A stretch of 64,000 nt of DNA from an uncultured Oscillospiraceae bacterium. GTDB taxonomy: Bacteria > Bacillota > Clostridia > Oscillospirales > Oscillospiraceae. The DNA is taken from NCBI GenBank assembly GCA_947581795.1, contig CANPVS010000011.1:1-64000 (forward strand). The letters run 5' to 3'. Positions 23,529-30,796 of this stretch are shown in pieces. Positions within the stretch are counted from its first letter, which is position 1. The number at the start of each line of letters is the position of its first letter. The notes under the pieces were generated by a model. That model ran no database searches. It saw only the letters and a program-made list of their open reading frames with translations, and was not told the DNA's origin. A program made the position numbers and the translations under genes.

Positions 23529-24167
23529 ATGGATGAGAACAGGCGGGAAGAGATAAGAGAGCTGGGCACGGCGGCCCCCTCCCAGATACAGGTGCTCACC
23601 ATCATCGGCCAGATCGAGGGCCATCAGGTGCTGGGGGAGGAGAACAAGACCACCAAGTACGAGCACGTGCTGCCCCTGCTGGCGGCGGTGGAGGAGTCCC
23701 CGGACGTGAAGGGCCTGCTCATCCTCCTGAACACCGTGGGCGGGGACATCGAGGCGGGCCTCGCCATCGCGGAGCTCATCGCGGGCATGGCCAAGCCCAC
23801 CGCGTCATTGGTGCTGGGGGGCGGTCACTCCATCGGCGTGCCCCTGGCTGTGGCCGCCCGGCGCAGCTTCATCGCGCCCTCCGCCTCCATGACCATCCAT
23901 CCCGTGCGCATGAACGGCACGGTCATCGGCGTGAGCCAGACCTATGAATACTTCGCCCGGACCCAGGAGCGCATCGTCCGGTTCGTCACCGCCAACTCCC
24001 ACATCGGCCGGGAGCGGTTTTTGGACTATATGCTCCGCACGGGGGAGCTGGCCAACGACGTGGGAAGCATCATCGACGGCCAGGAGGCGGTGGCCTGCGG
24101 CCTCATGGACAGCCTGGGGAGCCTTGCCGACGCCCTGCGCTGGCTGCATGACCAGGCGAGGGAGTGA
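23529..24167 (+). CDS. tepA: TepA/YmfB-type ClpP-like serine protease
   Basis: A 212-residue ClpP/crotonase-fold protease resembling B. subtilis TepA (YmfB). The oxyanion strand LLNTVGGDIEAG, nucleophile Ser in GGGHSIGVPLA and His in MTIHPVR are present; the Asp cannot be assigned with confidence. TepA-type proteins act without a Clp ATPase partner in germinating spores or in degrading short proteins. ATG 23529 is preferred, though an in-frame GTG at 23520 exists. Neither has a free strong ribosome site because of the hairpin upstream. Confidence 0.83.
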   Translation: MDENRREEIRELGTAAPSQIQVLTIIGQIEGHQVLGEENKTTKYEHVLPLLAAVEESPDVKGLLILLNTVGGDIEAGLAIAELIAGMAKPTASLVLGGGHSIGVPLAVAARRSFIAPSASMTIHPVRMNGTVIGVSQTYEYFARTQERIVRFVTANSHIGRERFLDYMLRTGELANDVGSIIDGQEAVACGLMDSLGSLADALRWLHDQARE

Positions 24168-24254
24168 AAAGGCGCTGTTTTGCAACACTTTTGCAACAGT
24201 CCAATTGGGTAAGGCAAGGGAAAAATAAAGGGAAAACACCATGTGAACATAAAC

Positions 24255-24293
24255 AGCAAAAGCCCGGAAACACGTGGTTTCCGGGCTTTTGCT
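24255..24293. terminator. Bidirectional terminator between the tepA-like gene and tRNA-Gln
   Basis: A perfect 17-bp inverted repeat (24255-24271 with 24277-24293) has A-rich and T-rich flanks (GCTTTTGCTTTA on plus, GCTTTTGCTG on minus). It would stop both the plus-strand protease transcript and the minus-strand tRNA. Confidence 0.88.
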
Positions 24294-24296
24294 TTA

Positions 24297-24370
24297 TGGC
24301 AGCGGGAGAAGGATTCGAACCCTCACATACGGAGTCAGAGTCCGCTGTGCTACCTTTACACAATCCCGCT
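24297..24370 (-). tRNA. tRNA-Gln (anticodon CTG)
   Basis: On the minus strand a 74-nt cloverleaf is seen. The acceptor AGCGGGA pairs with TCCCGCT, the anticodon stem GCGGA/TCCGT carries loop CTCTGAC giving CTG, the T-arm is GGTTCGAATCC, the discriminator base is G and CCA is encoded. Confidence 0.95.
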
Positions 24371-24386
24371 ACGCTGAACGTTGTGT

Positions 24387-24415
24387 ATTATGCCACCAAA
24401 CGGGCAAAATGTCAA
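24387..24415 (-). promoter_or_regulatory. Promoter of tRNA-Gln
   Basis: On the minus strand TTGACA (24415-24410), a 17-base spacer and CATAAT (24392-24387) lie 16 bases before the tRNA. Confidence 0.85.
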
Positions 24416-24495
24416 GAATTTTTTACCTCATTTTCCGCACACCGATATTTTTTGCCTTAATGCGATTATTATGTGGTCGGAGAAATGCCAACAAT

Positions 24496-24529
24496 AAAGA
24501 AAGAGAGCGCCGGGGCGCTCTCTTTCTTT
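24496..24529 (-). terminator. Terminator of asnB
   Basis: A perfect 16-bp repeat AAAGAAAGAGAGCGCC/GGCGCTCTCTTTCTTT overlaps the asnB stop codon. On the minus strand it ends in TTTCTTT followed by ATTG. Confidence 0.8.
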
Positions 24530-26360
24530 ATACCAGCCTTACCTTATACGTCTCCAGCCAGTGGTTCACCTGGAGCATATAGGCGATGGTCTGGGGCGTT
24601 GTCATGAGCTGGCCGTACCAGGGCTGTGCCTTGTCGTCGTTCAAAAGCGATTCCAGGGCGTCCCGGCGGACGATGTCCAAAAGGGGCGCGTGGGGCTGGG
24701 CCAGCACGGCACGGAGCCGCCTGGACACCTCCTGCATGTAGGCGGGGTTATGGGTCTTGGGGTAGGGGCTCTTCTTCCGCCAGAGGATCTCATCGGGCAG
24801 ATAGTCTTTCATGGCCTCCCGCAGCAGGCCCTTTTCATAGTGGCGGTAGTCCTTCATCTCCCAGGGCACGGAGTAGAGATACTCCGCGATCCGGTGGTCG
24901 CAGAAGGGGACCCGGACCTCCAGGGCGGACCACATGCTCATCCGGTCCTTCCTGTCCAGGAGCGTCTGCATGAACCAGTCGGTGTTGAGGCGCATCATCT
25001 CCCGCATCCTTTTATCAACCGGGCTGTCGGTGTCCAGCGTATCCGTATCCGCCAGGGTCAGGCGGTACTTCTCCATGAGGTATTCCCGGGGATCCAGGCC
25101 CCTGGCGTGTTCCGGGCGGAGGAATCCGGCCCGGTACTGGATGGACTGGGCCCAGGGGAAGCCCTCCGCGGCTCGTATCTTCTCGTCCCGGAACCAGGGG
25201 TAGCCGCCGAAAATCTCGTCGGCGCACTCCCCGGACAGGGCCACGGTCACCTGCTCCTTGATGGGCTTGCAGAACTGGAGAAGCGACGAGTCCACGTCGC
25301 TCATGCCGGGCAGGTCCCGGGCTTCCACTGCCTCATAGAGGCCGTCCGCCAGTTCCATGGTGTCCAGCACGGTCAGGTGGTTCTCGCACCCCAGCCACTG
25401 GGCCAGTTTGGGGATATACACCGTGTCGCTGGTGGGCTGGAATTTCGTCTCGTGGAAGTATTTGAGGTGGTCCTTGTAGTCCACGGAGAAGGTGTGGAGC
25501 GTCTCGCCCCGCTCCTTCATATGCCGGTTCGCCACAGAGCTGATGATGCCGGAGTCCAGGCCGCCGGAGAGGAACGTGCCGATGGGCACGTCGGAGACCA
25601 GCTGCCGGCGGATGGCGTCGGTGACGAGATAGCGCACCGTGTCGATGGTGGCGGGCAGGTCGTCTTTATGCTCCCGGGCCGTCAGCTTCCAGTACCGCTC
25701 CGTGCGCAGACCCCGCTCGTCAAACCAGCCCCGCCAGCCGGGGCGCAGCTCGTACACGTCCTTGAACACCCCGCAGCCCGGGGTCCGGCCCGGGCCGGTG
25801 AGGACCACCTCCAGTACGCTCTCCCGGTCCGCCAGGGGCTCCACCAAGGGGTGGGCCAGCAGTCCTTTGAGCTCCGAGGCGAACAGGAACGCGCCCCGGC
25901 GGATGGCGTAGAAAAAGGGCTTTACCCCCATCCGGTCCCGGGCGATGAAGAGCCGCCGCTCGCCGCTGTCCCAGACGGCAAAGGCGAAGATGCCGTTCAG
26001 GTGGTCCACGCACTTTTCGCCCCACTGGATAAAGCTTCGCAGGACCACCTCCGTGTCAGAATGGCCCGTGAAGGCGTGGCCCAGGGCGATGAGGTCGTCC
26101 CGGACCTCGCCGGTGTTGTATATCTCGCCGTTATAGACGATGGTGCAGGTACGATGGCCGTCTCCGGCCGTCATGGGCTGGCGGCCGTTCTCGATGTCGA
26201 TGACGGCGAGCCGGTCGTGCAGCAGCGCCGCGTGCTCCGATATGTACTCGCCCTTCTGGTCCGGGCCCCGCCGGACCATGGCCCGCTGCATGGCCCGCAG
26301 AGCCTGGGTCTGGCCCCGCAGATCCGTCTGAAAATCGATCGCTCCCGCAATGGAACACAT
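24528..26360 (-). CDS. asnB: Asparagine synthase (glutamine-hydrolysing)
   Basis: A 610-residue two-domain enzyme converting aspartate, glutamine and ATP to asparagine. The N-terminal class II glutaminase domain starts with Cys2 (MCSIAG). That is why ATG 26360 is chosen over an upstream ATG: processing must expose the Cys nucleophile, and GAGGTGAT precedes it. The synthetase domain (about 210-560) has the PP-loop SGGLDSGI and SGECADEIFGGY. Monocistronic, with its own terminator. Confidence 0.93.
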   Translation of the reverse strand: MCSIAGAIDFQTDLRGQTQALRAMQRAMVRRGPDQKGEYISEHAALLHDRLAVIDIENGRQPMTAGDGHRTCTIVYNGEIYNTGEVRDDLIALGHAFTGHSDTEVVLRSFIQWGEKCVDHLNGIFAFAVWDSGERRLFIARDRMGVKPFFYAIRRGAFLFASELKGLLAHPLVEPLADRESVLEVVLTGPGRTPGCGVFKDVYELRPGWRGWFDERGLRTERYWKLTAREHKDDLPATIDTVRYLVTDAIRRQLVSDVPIGTFLSGGLDSGIISSVANRHMKERGETLHTFSVDYKDHLKYFHETKFQPTSDTVYIPKLAQWLGCENHLTVLDTMELADGLYEAVEARDLPGMSDVDSSLLQFCKPIKEQVTVALSGECADEIFGGYPWFRDEKIRAAEGFPWAQSIQYRAGFLRPEHARGLDPREYLMEKYRLTLADTDTLDTDSPVDKRMREMMRLNTDWFMQTLLDRKDRMSMWSALEVRVPFCDHRIAEYLYSVPWEMKDYRHYEKGLLREAMKDYLPDEILWRKKSPYPKTHNPAYMQEVSRRLRAVLAQPHAPLLDIVRRDALESLLNDDKAQPWYGQLMTTPQTIAYMLQVNHWLETYKVRLV

Positions 26361-26469
26361 ACGTATCACCTCATATCCAAATGAAAGGGGCGCAGTCCGC
26401 CGTCTGCGGTCCGTGCCCTTTGTTCAGTTCAGTATATGCGCCGCGGGGGAGAGGGTGCGGCCCGCCGGT

Positions 26470-26486
26470 TTTACGGCGGCTTTACA
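26470..26486 (+). promoter_or_regulatory. Pho-box-like repeats before the two-component operon
   Basis: TTTACG (26470-26475), a five-base gap and TTTACA (26481-26486) match the 11-base-period TT(A/C/T)A(C/T)A PhoP repeats of B. subtilis. They lie 17 bases upstream of a likely -35 box, as for an activator. Confidence 0.65.
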
Positions 26487-26503
26487 AAAACATGATAGAA
26501 GAC

Positions 26504-26532
26504 TTGACGCCGGATGGTGTATGCTGTATCCA
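26504..26532 (+). promoter_or_regulatory. Likely promoter of the phoP/phoR-like operon
   Basis: TTGACG (26504-26509), a 17-base spacer and a weak TATCCA (26527-26532) suggest an activator-dependent promoter. Confidence 0.5.
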
Positions 26533-26600
26533 CCGGGAGAATATCAAAGTGGACACATGAAGGAAAATATACTACACTTACGATAGGAGGAGGTGACGCC

Positions 26601-27281
26601 ATGAGCCTGATCTACTGCCTGGAGGACGACGACGCCATCCGCAATCTCATCCTCTACACCCTGAACGCCGCCGGGTTTGAGAGCCGTGGGTTCGCCGAGA
26701 GCGGGAGCTTTTGGGAGGCGGTGAAGGAGACGGTCCCCCAGCTGGTCCTGCTGGACATCATGCTGCCCGGGGAGGACGGCCTGCAGGTGCTGGAAAAGCT
26801 GCGGGCCCGGCCCGCCACGGCGGATATCCCCATCATCATGGCCACGGCCAAGGGCACGGAATTCGATAAGGTGACGGGCCTGGACCGGGGCGCGGACGAC
26901 TACCTGGCCAAGCCCTTCGGCATGATGGAGATGGTCTCTCGTGTCAAGGCGGTGCTGCGCCGGGCGGGACCGGGGGAGACGGCGGCCGTACTGCGTGTGG
27001 GCGAGCTTGTTTTGGATACCTCGGAACACACCGTGACGGCCCAGGGAAAGCGGGTGGAGCTGACGCTGAAGGAATATGAACTGCTGCGGCTCATGATGGC
27101 CCATCCGGGAAAAGCCTTCGACCGGGAGAGCCTGCTGAGCAATATATGGGGAGCGGATTTCGTGGGTGAGACCAGGACCGTGGACGTGCACGTGAGCTCC
27201 CTGCGCCTGAAGCTGGGTCCATGCGGGGAGTATATCCGCACGGTCCGGGGCGTGGGGTACAGGATGGAGGCGGCCCCATGA
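26601..27281 (+). CDS. OmpR/PhoB-family response regulator (PhoP-like)
   Basis: A 226-residue two-domain regulator. The receiver (about 1-120) has the acidic pocket LEDDD, the phosphoacceptor Asp in LLDIMLPGEDG and Lys in LAKPFG. The winged-helix DNA-binding domain (about 130-224) includes LTLKEYELLRLM and RTVDVHVSSLRLKL. GGAGGAGGTG precedes the ATG at 26601. It is coupled (ATGA) to the histidine kinase. The phosphate role is inferred from Pho-box repeats here and before the Na/Pi transporter downstream. Confidence 0.9.
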   Translation: MSLIYCLEDDDAIRNLILYTLNAAGFESRGFAESGSFWEAVKETVPQLVLLDIMLPGEDGLQVLEKLRARPATADIPIIMATAKGTEFDKVTGLDRGADDYLAKPFGMMEMVSRVKAVLRRAGPGETAAVLRVGELVLDTSEHTVTAQGKRVELTLKEYELLRLMMAHPGKAFDRESLLSNIWGADFVGETRTVDVHVSSLRLKLGPCGEYIRTVRGVGYRMEAAP

Positions 27282-28642
27282 CGAAGAAAATATTCAAGGC
27301 GCTGTGTCTCGTGGCCTTCACTGTGTTTCTCGCGTCGGTGGTGCTTATCATGGCGGTGCTGTACGGGTACTTCTCCCGCGTTCAGCAGACCCAGCTTCGC
27401 ATGCAGACCCAGCTTGCCGCCCAGGGCGTGGAACTGGGCGGGATGGCGTATTTTGACGGCATGGACGTTCGGGACTACCGCATCACCTGGATAGACAGGG
27501 ACGGCAGCGTCCTTTACGACAGCGACGCGGACAGCGACGCCATGGCCAACCACCTGGAGCGGGAGGAGGTACAAAAGGCCCTGGCGAACGGCTTCGGGGA
27601 GAGCCACCGGTACTCCTCCACCCTCATGGCCCGCTTTCTCTACACGGCCCAGCGGCTATCTGACGGGACGGTATTGCGCCTCGCCATCGCCCAGAACACC
27701 GTGCTCACCATGCTCCTGGGCGTGGGGCAGGGGTTCGCCGCGGTCATCGTTCTCGCGCTCATACTGTCCGTGCTTCTTGCCCGGCGGCTCTCCAGGCGCA
27801 TCGTACAGCCCCTCAATGAGGTGGACCTGGACCGGCCCCTGGCCAACGAAGGATACGAGGAGATAGCCCCGCTTTTATATCGCCTGGACAACCAGCAGCG
27901 GCAGCTGCGGGCCCAGGCGGAGCAGCTGGAGCTGGACATGGCGGAAAAGGCCGAGGCGGAGCGGATGCGCCGGGAGTTCACCGCGAACGTCTCTCACGAG
28001 CTGAAAACACCCCTGCAGACCATCTCCGGCTACGCAGAGCTCATCGAAAACGGCGTGGCGAAGCCGGAGGATGTGCGGCCCTTTGCCGGGAAGATCTGCG
28101 CCGAGTCCCAGCGGATGATACAGCTGGTAAGCGACGTCATCAGCCTGTCCCACCTGGACGAGGGAATGGGGGACATGCGCTTTGAGGATACGGACCTGTA
28201 CGGGGTGGCCGGGGCCGTGGTCCGGGATCTGCAGGCCAAGGCGGACAAGGCGGGCGTGACTCTCGCCCTCACCGGCGGGCCGGCCCCCATGAGCGCCATC
28301 CCCCAGCTGGCGCACAGCATCGTGTTCAACCTCTGCGACAACGCCATCAAATATAACCGCGAGGGCGGCCATATGACCGTAGACGCCCACAGGGAGGGCA
28401 CGGACGCGGTCCTCACCGTGACCGATGACGGCATCGGCATCCCGGCGGAGCAGCAGGAGCGCATTTTTGAGCGCTTTTACCGGGTGGACAAGAGCCGCAG
28501 CAAGGCCATCGGCGGCACGGGGCTGGGCCTTTCCATCGTAAAGCATGCTGCGTTGGTCCTGGGGGCGAATATCCGCTTGCAGAGCGAGGTGGGGAAAGGC
28601 ACGGCCGTCACGGTGCGCTTTCCACCGCGAAACGATGATTGA
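27278..28642 (+). CDS. PhoR-like sensor histidine kinase
   Basis: A 454-residue membrane kinase with an N-terminal transmembrane helix (about 8-30), an extracytoplasmic sensor (about 35-145) and a second helix (about 150-172). A HAMP-like/coil segment follows, then a DHp domain with the phosphoacceptor His in FTANVSHELKTPLQ and a catalytic domain with N-box NLCDNAIKYN, G1 DDGIGIP and G2 GGTGLGLSIV. No PAS domain is evident. It overlaps the regulator gene by four bases. It probably senses phosphate status. Confidence 0.9.
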   Translation: MTKKIFKALCLVAFTVFLASVVLIMAVLYGYFSRVQQTQLRMQTQLAAQGVELGGMAYFDGMDVRDYRITWIDRDGSVLYDSDADSDAMANHLEREEVQKALANGFGESHRYSSTLMARFLYTAQRLSDGTVLRLAIAQNTVLTMLLGVGQGFAAVIVLALILSVLLARRLSRRIVQPLNEVDLDRPLANEGYEEIAPLLYRLDNQQRQLRAQAEQLELDMAEKAEAERMRREFTANVSHELKTPLQTISGYAELIENGVAKPEDVRPFAGKICAESQRMIQLVSDVISLSHLDEGMGDMRFEDTDLYGVAGAVVRDLQAKADKAGVTLALTGGPAPMSAIPQLAHSIVFNLCDNAIKYNREGGHMTVDAHREGTDAVLTVTDDGIGIPAEQQERIFERFYRVDKSRSKAIGGTGLGLSIVKHAALVLGANIRLQSEVGKGTAVTVRFPPRNDD

Positions 28643-28702
28643 TGGGAAATGAAACATAATGACGGCCGCCGGAGACGCAAAACGCGCTCCGGCGGCTATC
28701 GC

Positions 28703-28742
28703 TTTACACGGATTTAACACGGCCCCGGTGGCGGACTTTACA
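28703..28742 (+). promoter_or_regulatory. Pho-box-like repeats before the Na/Pi transporter
   Basis: TTTACA (28703-28708), five bases and TTAACA (28714-28719) form a good 11-base-period PhoP site, with a third TTTACA at 28737-28742. A TAGAAT -10 box follows at 28767-28772 without a good -35, typical of an activated promoter. Confidence 0.72.
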
Positions 28743-28793
28743 GTGCCACGGTACCATGGAGACAGATAGAATGCCACAAATAGGAGAGAGCAT

Positions 28794-29825
28794 ATGGACA
28801 TTTTCGATCTTCTGTCTCTGCTGGGCGGGCTCAGTCTGTTCCTGTTCGGGATGAACGTGATGGGTCAGGCCCTGGAGCGCCGGGCGGGGAACAGCCTGCG
28901 CGCTCTGTTGGGGAAGATGACCACCAAAAAGGCGGCGGGTCTTCTCACCGGCCTTGGTATCACGGCGGTCATCCAGAGCTCCTCCGCCACGACTGTCATG
29001 GTGGTGGGCTTCGTAAGCTCCGGGCTCATGACATTGAAGCAGGCCATCAACGTGATCATGGGCGCCAACATCGGCACCACGGTGACGGCCTGGATATTGT
29101 CCCTCGCGGGGATCGACGGGGGAAATGTGTTCGTGCAGCTTTTGAAGCCCTCGTCTTTCACGCCGGTGGTAGCTCTGGTGGGTATCGTGTTCCATATGTT
29201 CTGCCGCAGCGACAAGAAGAAGGACACGGGCATGATCCTGCTGGGCTTCGCCACGCTGATGTTCGGGATGGAGACCATGAGCGGCGCGGTGGCCGGGCTC
29301 CGGAACGTGCCCGGGTTCCAGCGGCTGTTCCTCCTGTTCAAAAACCCGCTGCTGGGCGTGCTGGCCGGGGCGGTGCTGACGGCGGTCATCCAGTCCAGTT
29401 CCGCGTCGGTGGGCATCCTGCAAGCCCTGGCGGTGACGGGGCAAGTGAGCTACGGCGCCGCCATCCCCATCATCATGGGCCAAAACATCGGCACCTGCGT
29501 CACGGCGCTTCTCTCCGCCGTGGGGGCCAACAAAAACGCGAAACGGGCCGCGCTGGTGCATCTGTCCTTCAACGTGATCGGCACGGCGGTGTGGCTCGCG
29601 GTGTTTGGACTGATGAAAGTGCTGGCTGCCCCGGCGGTGCTGAACGAGAGCGCCACCCTTCTGGGCATCGCCGTGGCACACTCGGTGTTCAACGTGCTAT
29701 GCACGGCGCTGATGCTGCCTATGTCCGGCCTGCTGGAGAGGCTGGTGTGTCATCTGGTCCCTGACACCAAGCGCCCGGAAACCCAGAGCGGGAAGGATGA
29801 GTGGCTTCTGTCGTCTGATATATAA
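28794..29825 (+). CDS. Na+/phosphate cotransporter family protein without PhoU domain
   Basis: A 343-residue inverted-repeat transporter with two QSSSA motifs (VIQSSSATTV near residue 60 and VIQSSSASVG near residue 197) and paired MGxNIGT sequences that form the Na/Pi site. Most bacterial members (about 550 residues) continue into a cytoplasmic PhoU-like domain. Here the protein stops at DEWLLSSDI, in the linker where that domain would begin. No PhoU remnant is seen downstream. Pho-box repeats upstream and the preceding PhoPR-like pair support phosphate import. Confidence 0.87.
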   Translation: MDIFDLLSLLGGLSLFLFGMNVMGQALERRAGNSLRALLGKMTTKKAAGLLTGLGITAVIQSSSATTVMVVGFVSSGLMTLKQAINVIMGANIGTTVTAWILSLAGIDGGNVFVQLLKPSSFTPVVALVGIVFHMFCRSDKKKDTGMILLGFATLMFGMETMSGAVAGLRNVPGFQRLFLLFKNPLLGVLAGAVLTAVIQSSSASVGILQALAVTGQVSYGAAIPIIMGQNIGTCVTALLSAVGANKNAKRAALVHLSFNVIGTAVWLAVFGLMKVLAAPAVLNESATLLGIAVAHSVFNVLCTALMLPMSGLLERLVCHLVPDTKRPETQSGKDEWLLSSDI

Positions 29826-29830
29826 GGCCC

Positions 29831-29953
29831 TTTACCCGCTCCGTGTCCTGTTATTCTTCCTGTGTCTGTGGTATCATAGCAGCAAGACTGCTATGATACA
29901 TCAAGATACCGGTCGCGCTCTCGGCTGACGCCGAAACCGCGCGACATGGTATC
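29831..29953 (+). promoter_or_regulatory. Structured promoter region of the first XRE regulator
   Basis: A TTTACCCG-N5-TGTCCTG motif (29831-29850) is followed at fixed distance by a TATCAT -10-like box (29872-29877). That box lies in the 12-bp inverted repeat GTATCATAGCAG/CTGCTATGATAC (29871-29899). A second nested hairpin follows (GATACC, GTCGCGC and TCGG pairing with CCGA, GCGCGAC and GGTATC, 29905-29953). The repeated GTATC(AT) suggests operator sites. Confidence 0.55.
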
Positions 29954-29984
29954 ATGAACGGGATAACGGAAGTGGAGGCGGGCC

Positions 29985-30740
29985 ATGGATCAGGAAAAGA
30001 TCGGACAGTTTATCGCGGGCCTTCGCAGGGAGCAGGGCATGACCCAGGAGCAGTTGGGAGAGCGGTTAGGCGTCTCCCAGCGGACGGTCTCCCGCTGGGA
30101 GACGGGCCGGAACATGCCGGATATAGGACTGCTTTCACCTCTGACAAAGGCGCTGGGCGTGACGGTGTCGGAACTGTTGGAGGGCCGCAGGCTGGAGCAA
30201 ACAGAGAGCATGAGCCCGGAAGAGGCGGAGGCACTGGTCAAAAAAGTGTTGAGCCTCTCGGAGGGCCCGGACCGGGGCGGCCCGGATAGGAAAAAGTGGG
30301 GCCTGCGCTATGGCCTGTGCCTCATTTTGTCGCTGGTCGAGACGGGGACGCTCATCTTACTGATGGCCCGTGACCCGGACAACTGGAGCGTATATTATCC
30401 CGCGGCGCTGGTAACGGGCCTGGCCGCCGGTTTCGGCGCCTATTTCTGCCTGTTCGCCAAGACGCGTCTGCCATGGTACCACGATGTGGAGCACATCAAC
30501 ATGTACTATGACGGGCCGCTGCGCATGAACGTGCCGGGGGTGCGGTTTCATAACCGCAACTGGCCTCACATCCTGAAGTGGGTGCGGGTATGGTGCCTGC
30601 TGTCCATGACCCTGAGCGGGGCCCTGTGCCTGGGGGCAAGGGCGCTGCTGGGACCGGGGCCTGTGGCCCAGTGGCTGCCCATGGAGTCCCTGGCGGGGCT
30701 GCTGGCGGCGGTGTACGTGCCGGGGAAGAAGTACGAATAA
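29985..30740 (+). CDS. XRE regulator with C-terminal membrane domain (paralogue 1)
   Basis: A 251-residue protein. Residues 1-65 are a helix-turn-helix domain (TQEQLGERLGVSQRTVSRWETGRNMPD). Residues 105-250 contain about four hydrophobic helices, so the DNA-binding domain is membrane-tethered. The HTH domain is nearly identical in type to the regulator at 34046, but the membrane parts are unrelated. A sensing role at the membrane is inferred; the signal is unknown. GGAGGCGGGCC precedes the ATG. Confidence 0.82.
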   Translation: MDQEKIGQFIAGLRREQGMTQEQLGERLGVSQRTVSRWETGRNMPDIGLLSPLTKALGVTVSELLEGRRLEQTESMSPEEAEALVKKVLSLSEGPDRGGPDRKKWGLRYGLCLILSLVETGTLILLMARDPDNWSVYYPAALVTGLAAGFGAYFCLFAKTRLPWYHDVEHINMYYDGPLRMNVPGVRFHNRNWPHILKWVRVWCLLSMTLSGALCLGARALLGPGPVAQWLPMESLAGLLAAVYVPGKKYE

Positions 30741-30774
30741 AGCGGAGCGCCTCTTGAAAAGGGGGCGCTCCGCT
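30741..30774. terminator. Convergent hairpin between XRE and GH5-type genes
   Basis: AGCGGAGCGCC (30741-30751) pairs with GGCGCTCCGCT (30764-30774). T-runs are weak on both sides, so it may act as a shared, inefficient terminator. Confidence 0.55.
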
Positions 30775-30796
30775 CATATGTTTTGTGGAGATATCG

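Noticed and set aside
24561-26384. Long plus-strand frame opposite asnB
   Set aside because: asnB is unambiguous (Cys2 glutaminase start, PP-loop); the plus frame is compositionally biased.
29826-29984. PhoU-domain remnant after the truncated Na/Pi transporter
   Set aside because: Reading all three plus frames gives no PhoU-like helices; the region is a promoter with inverted repeats.
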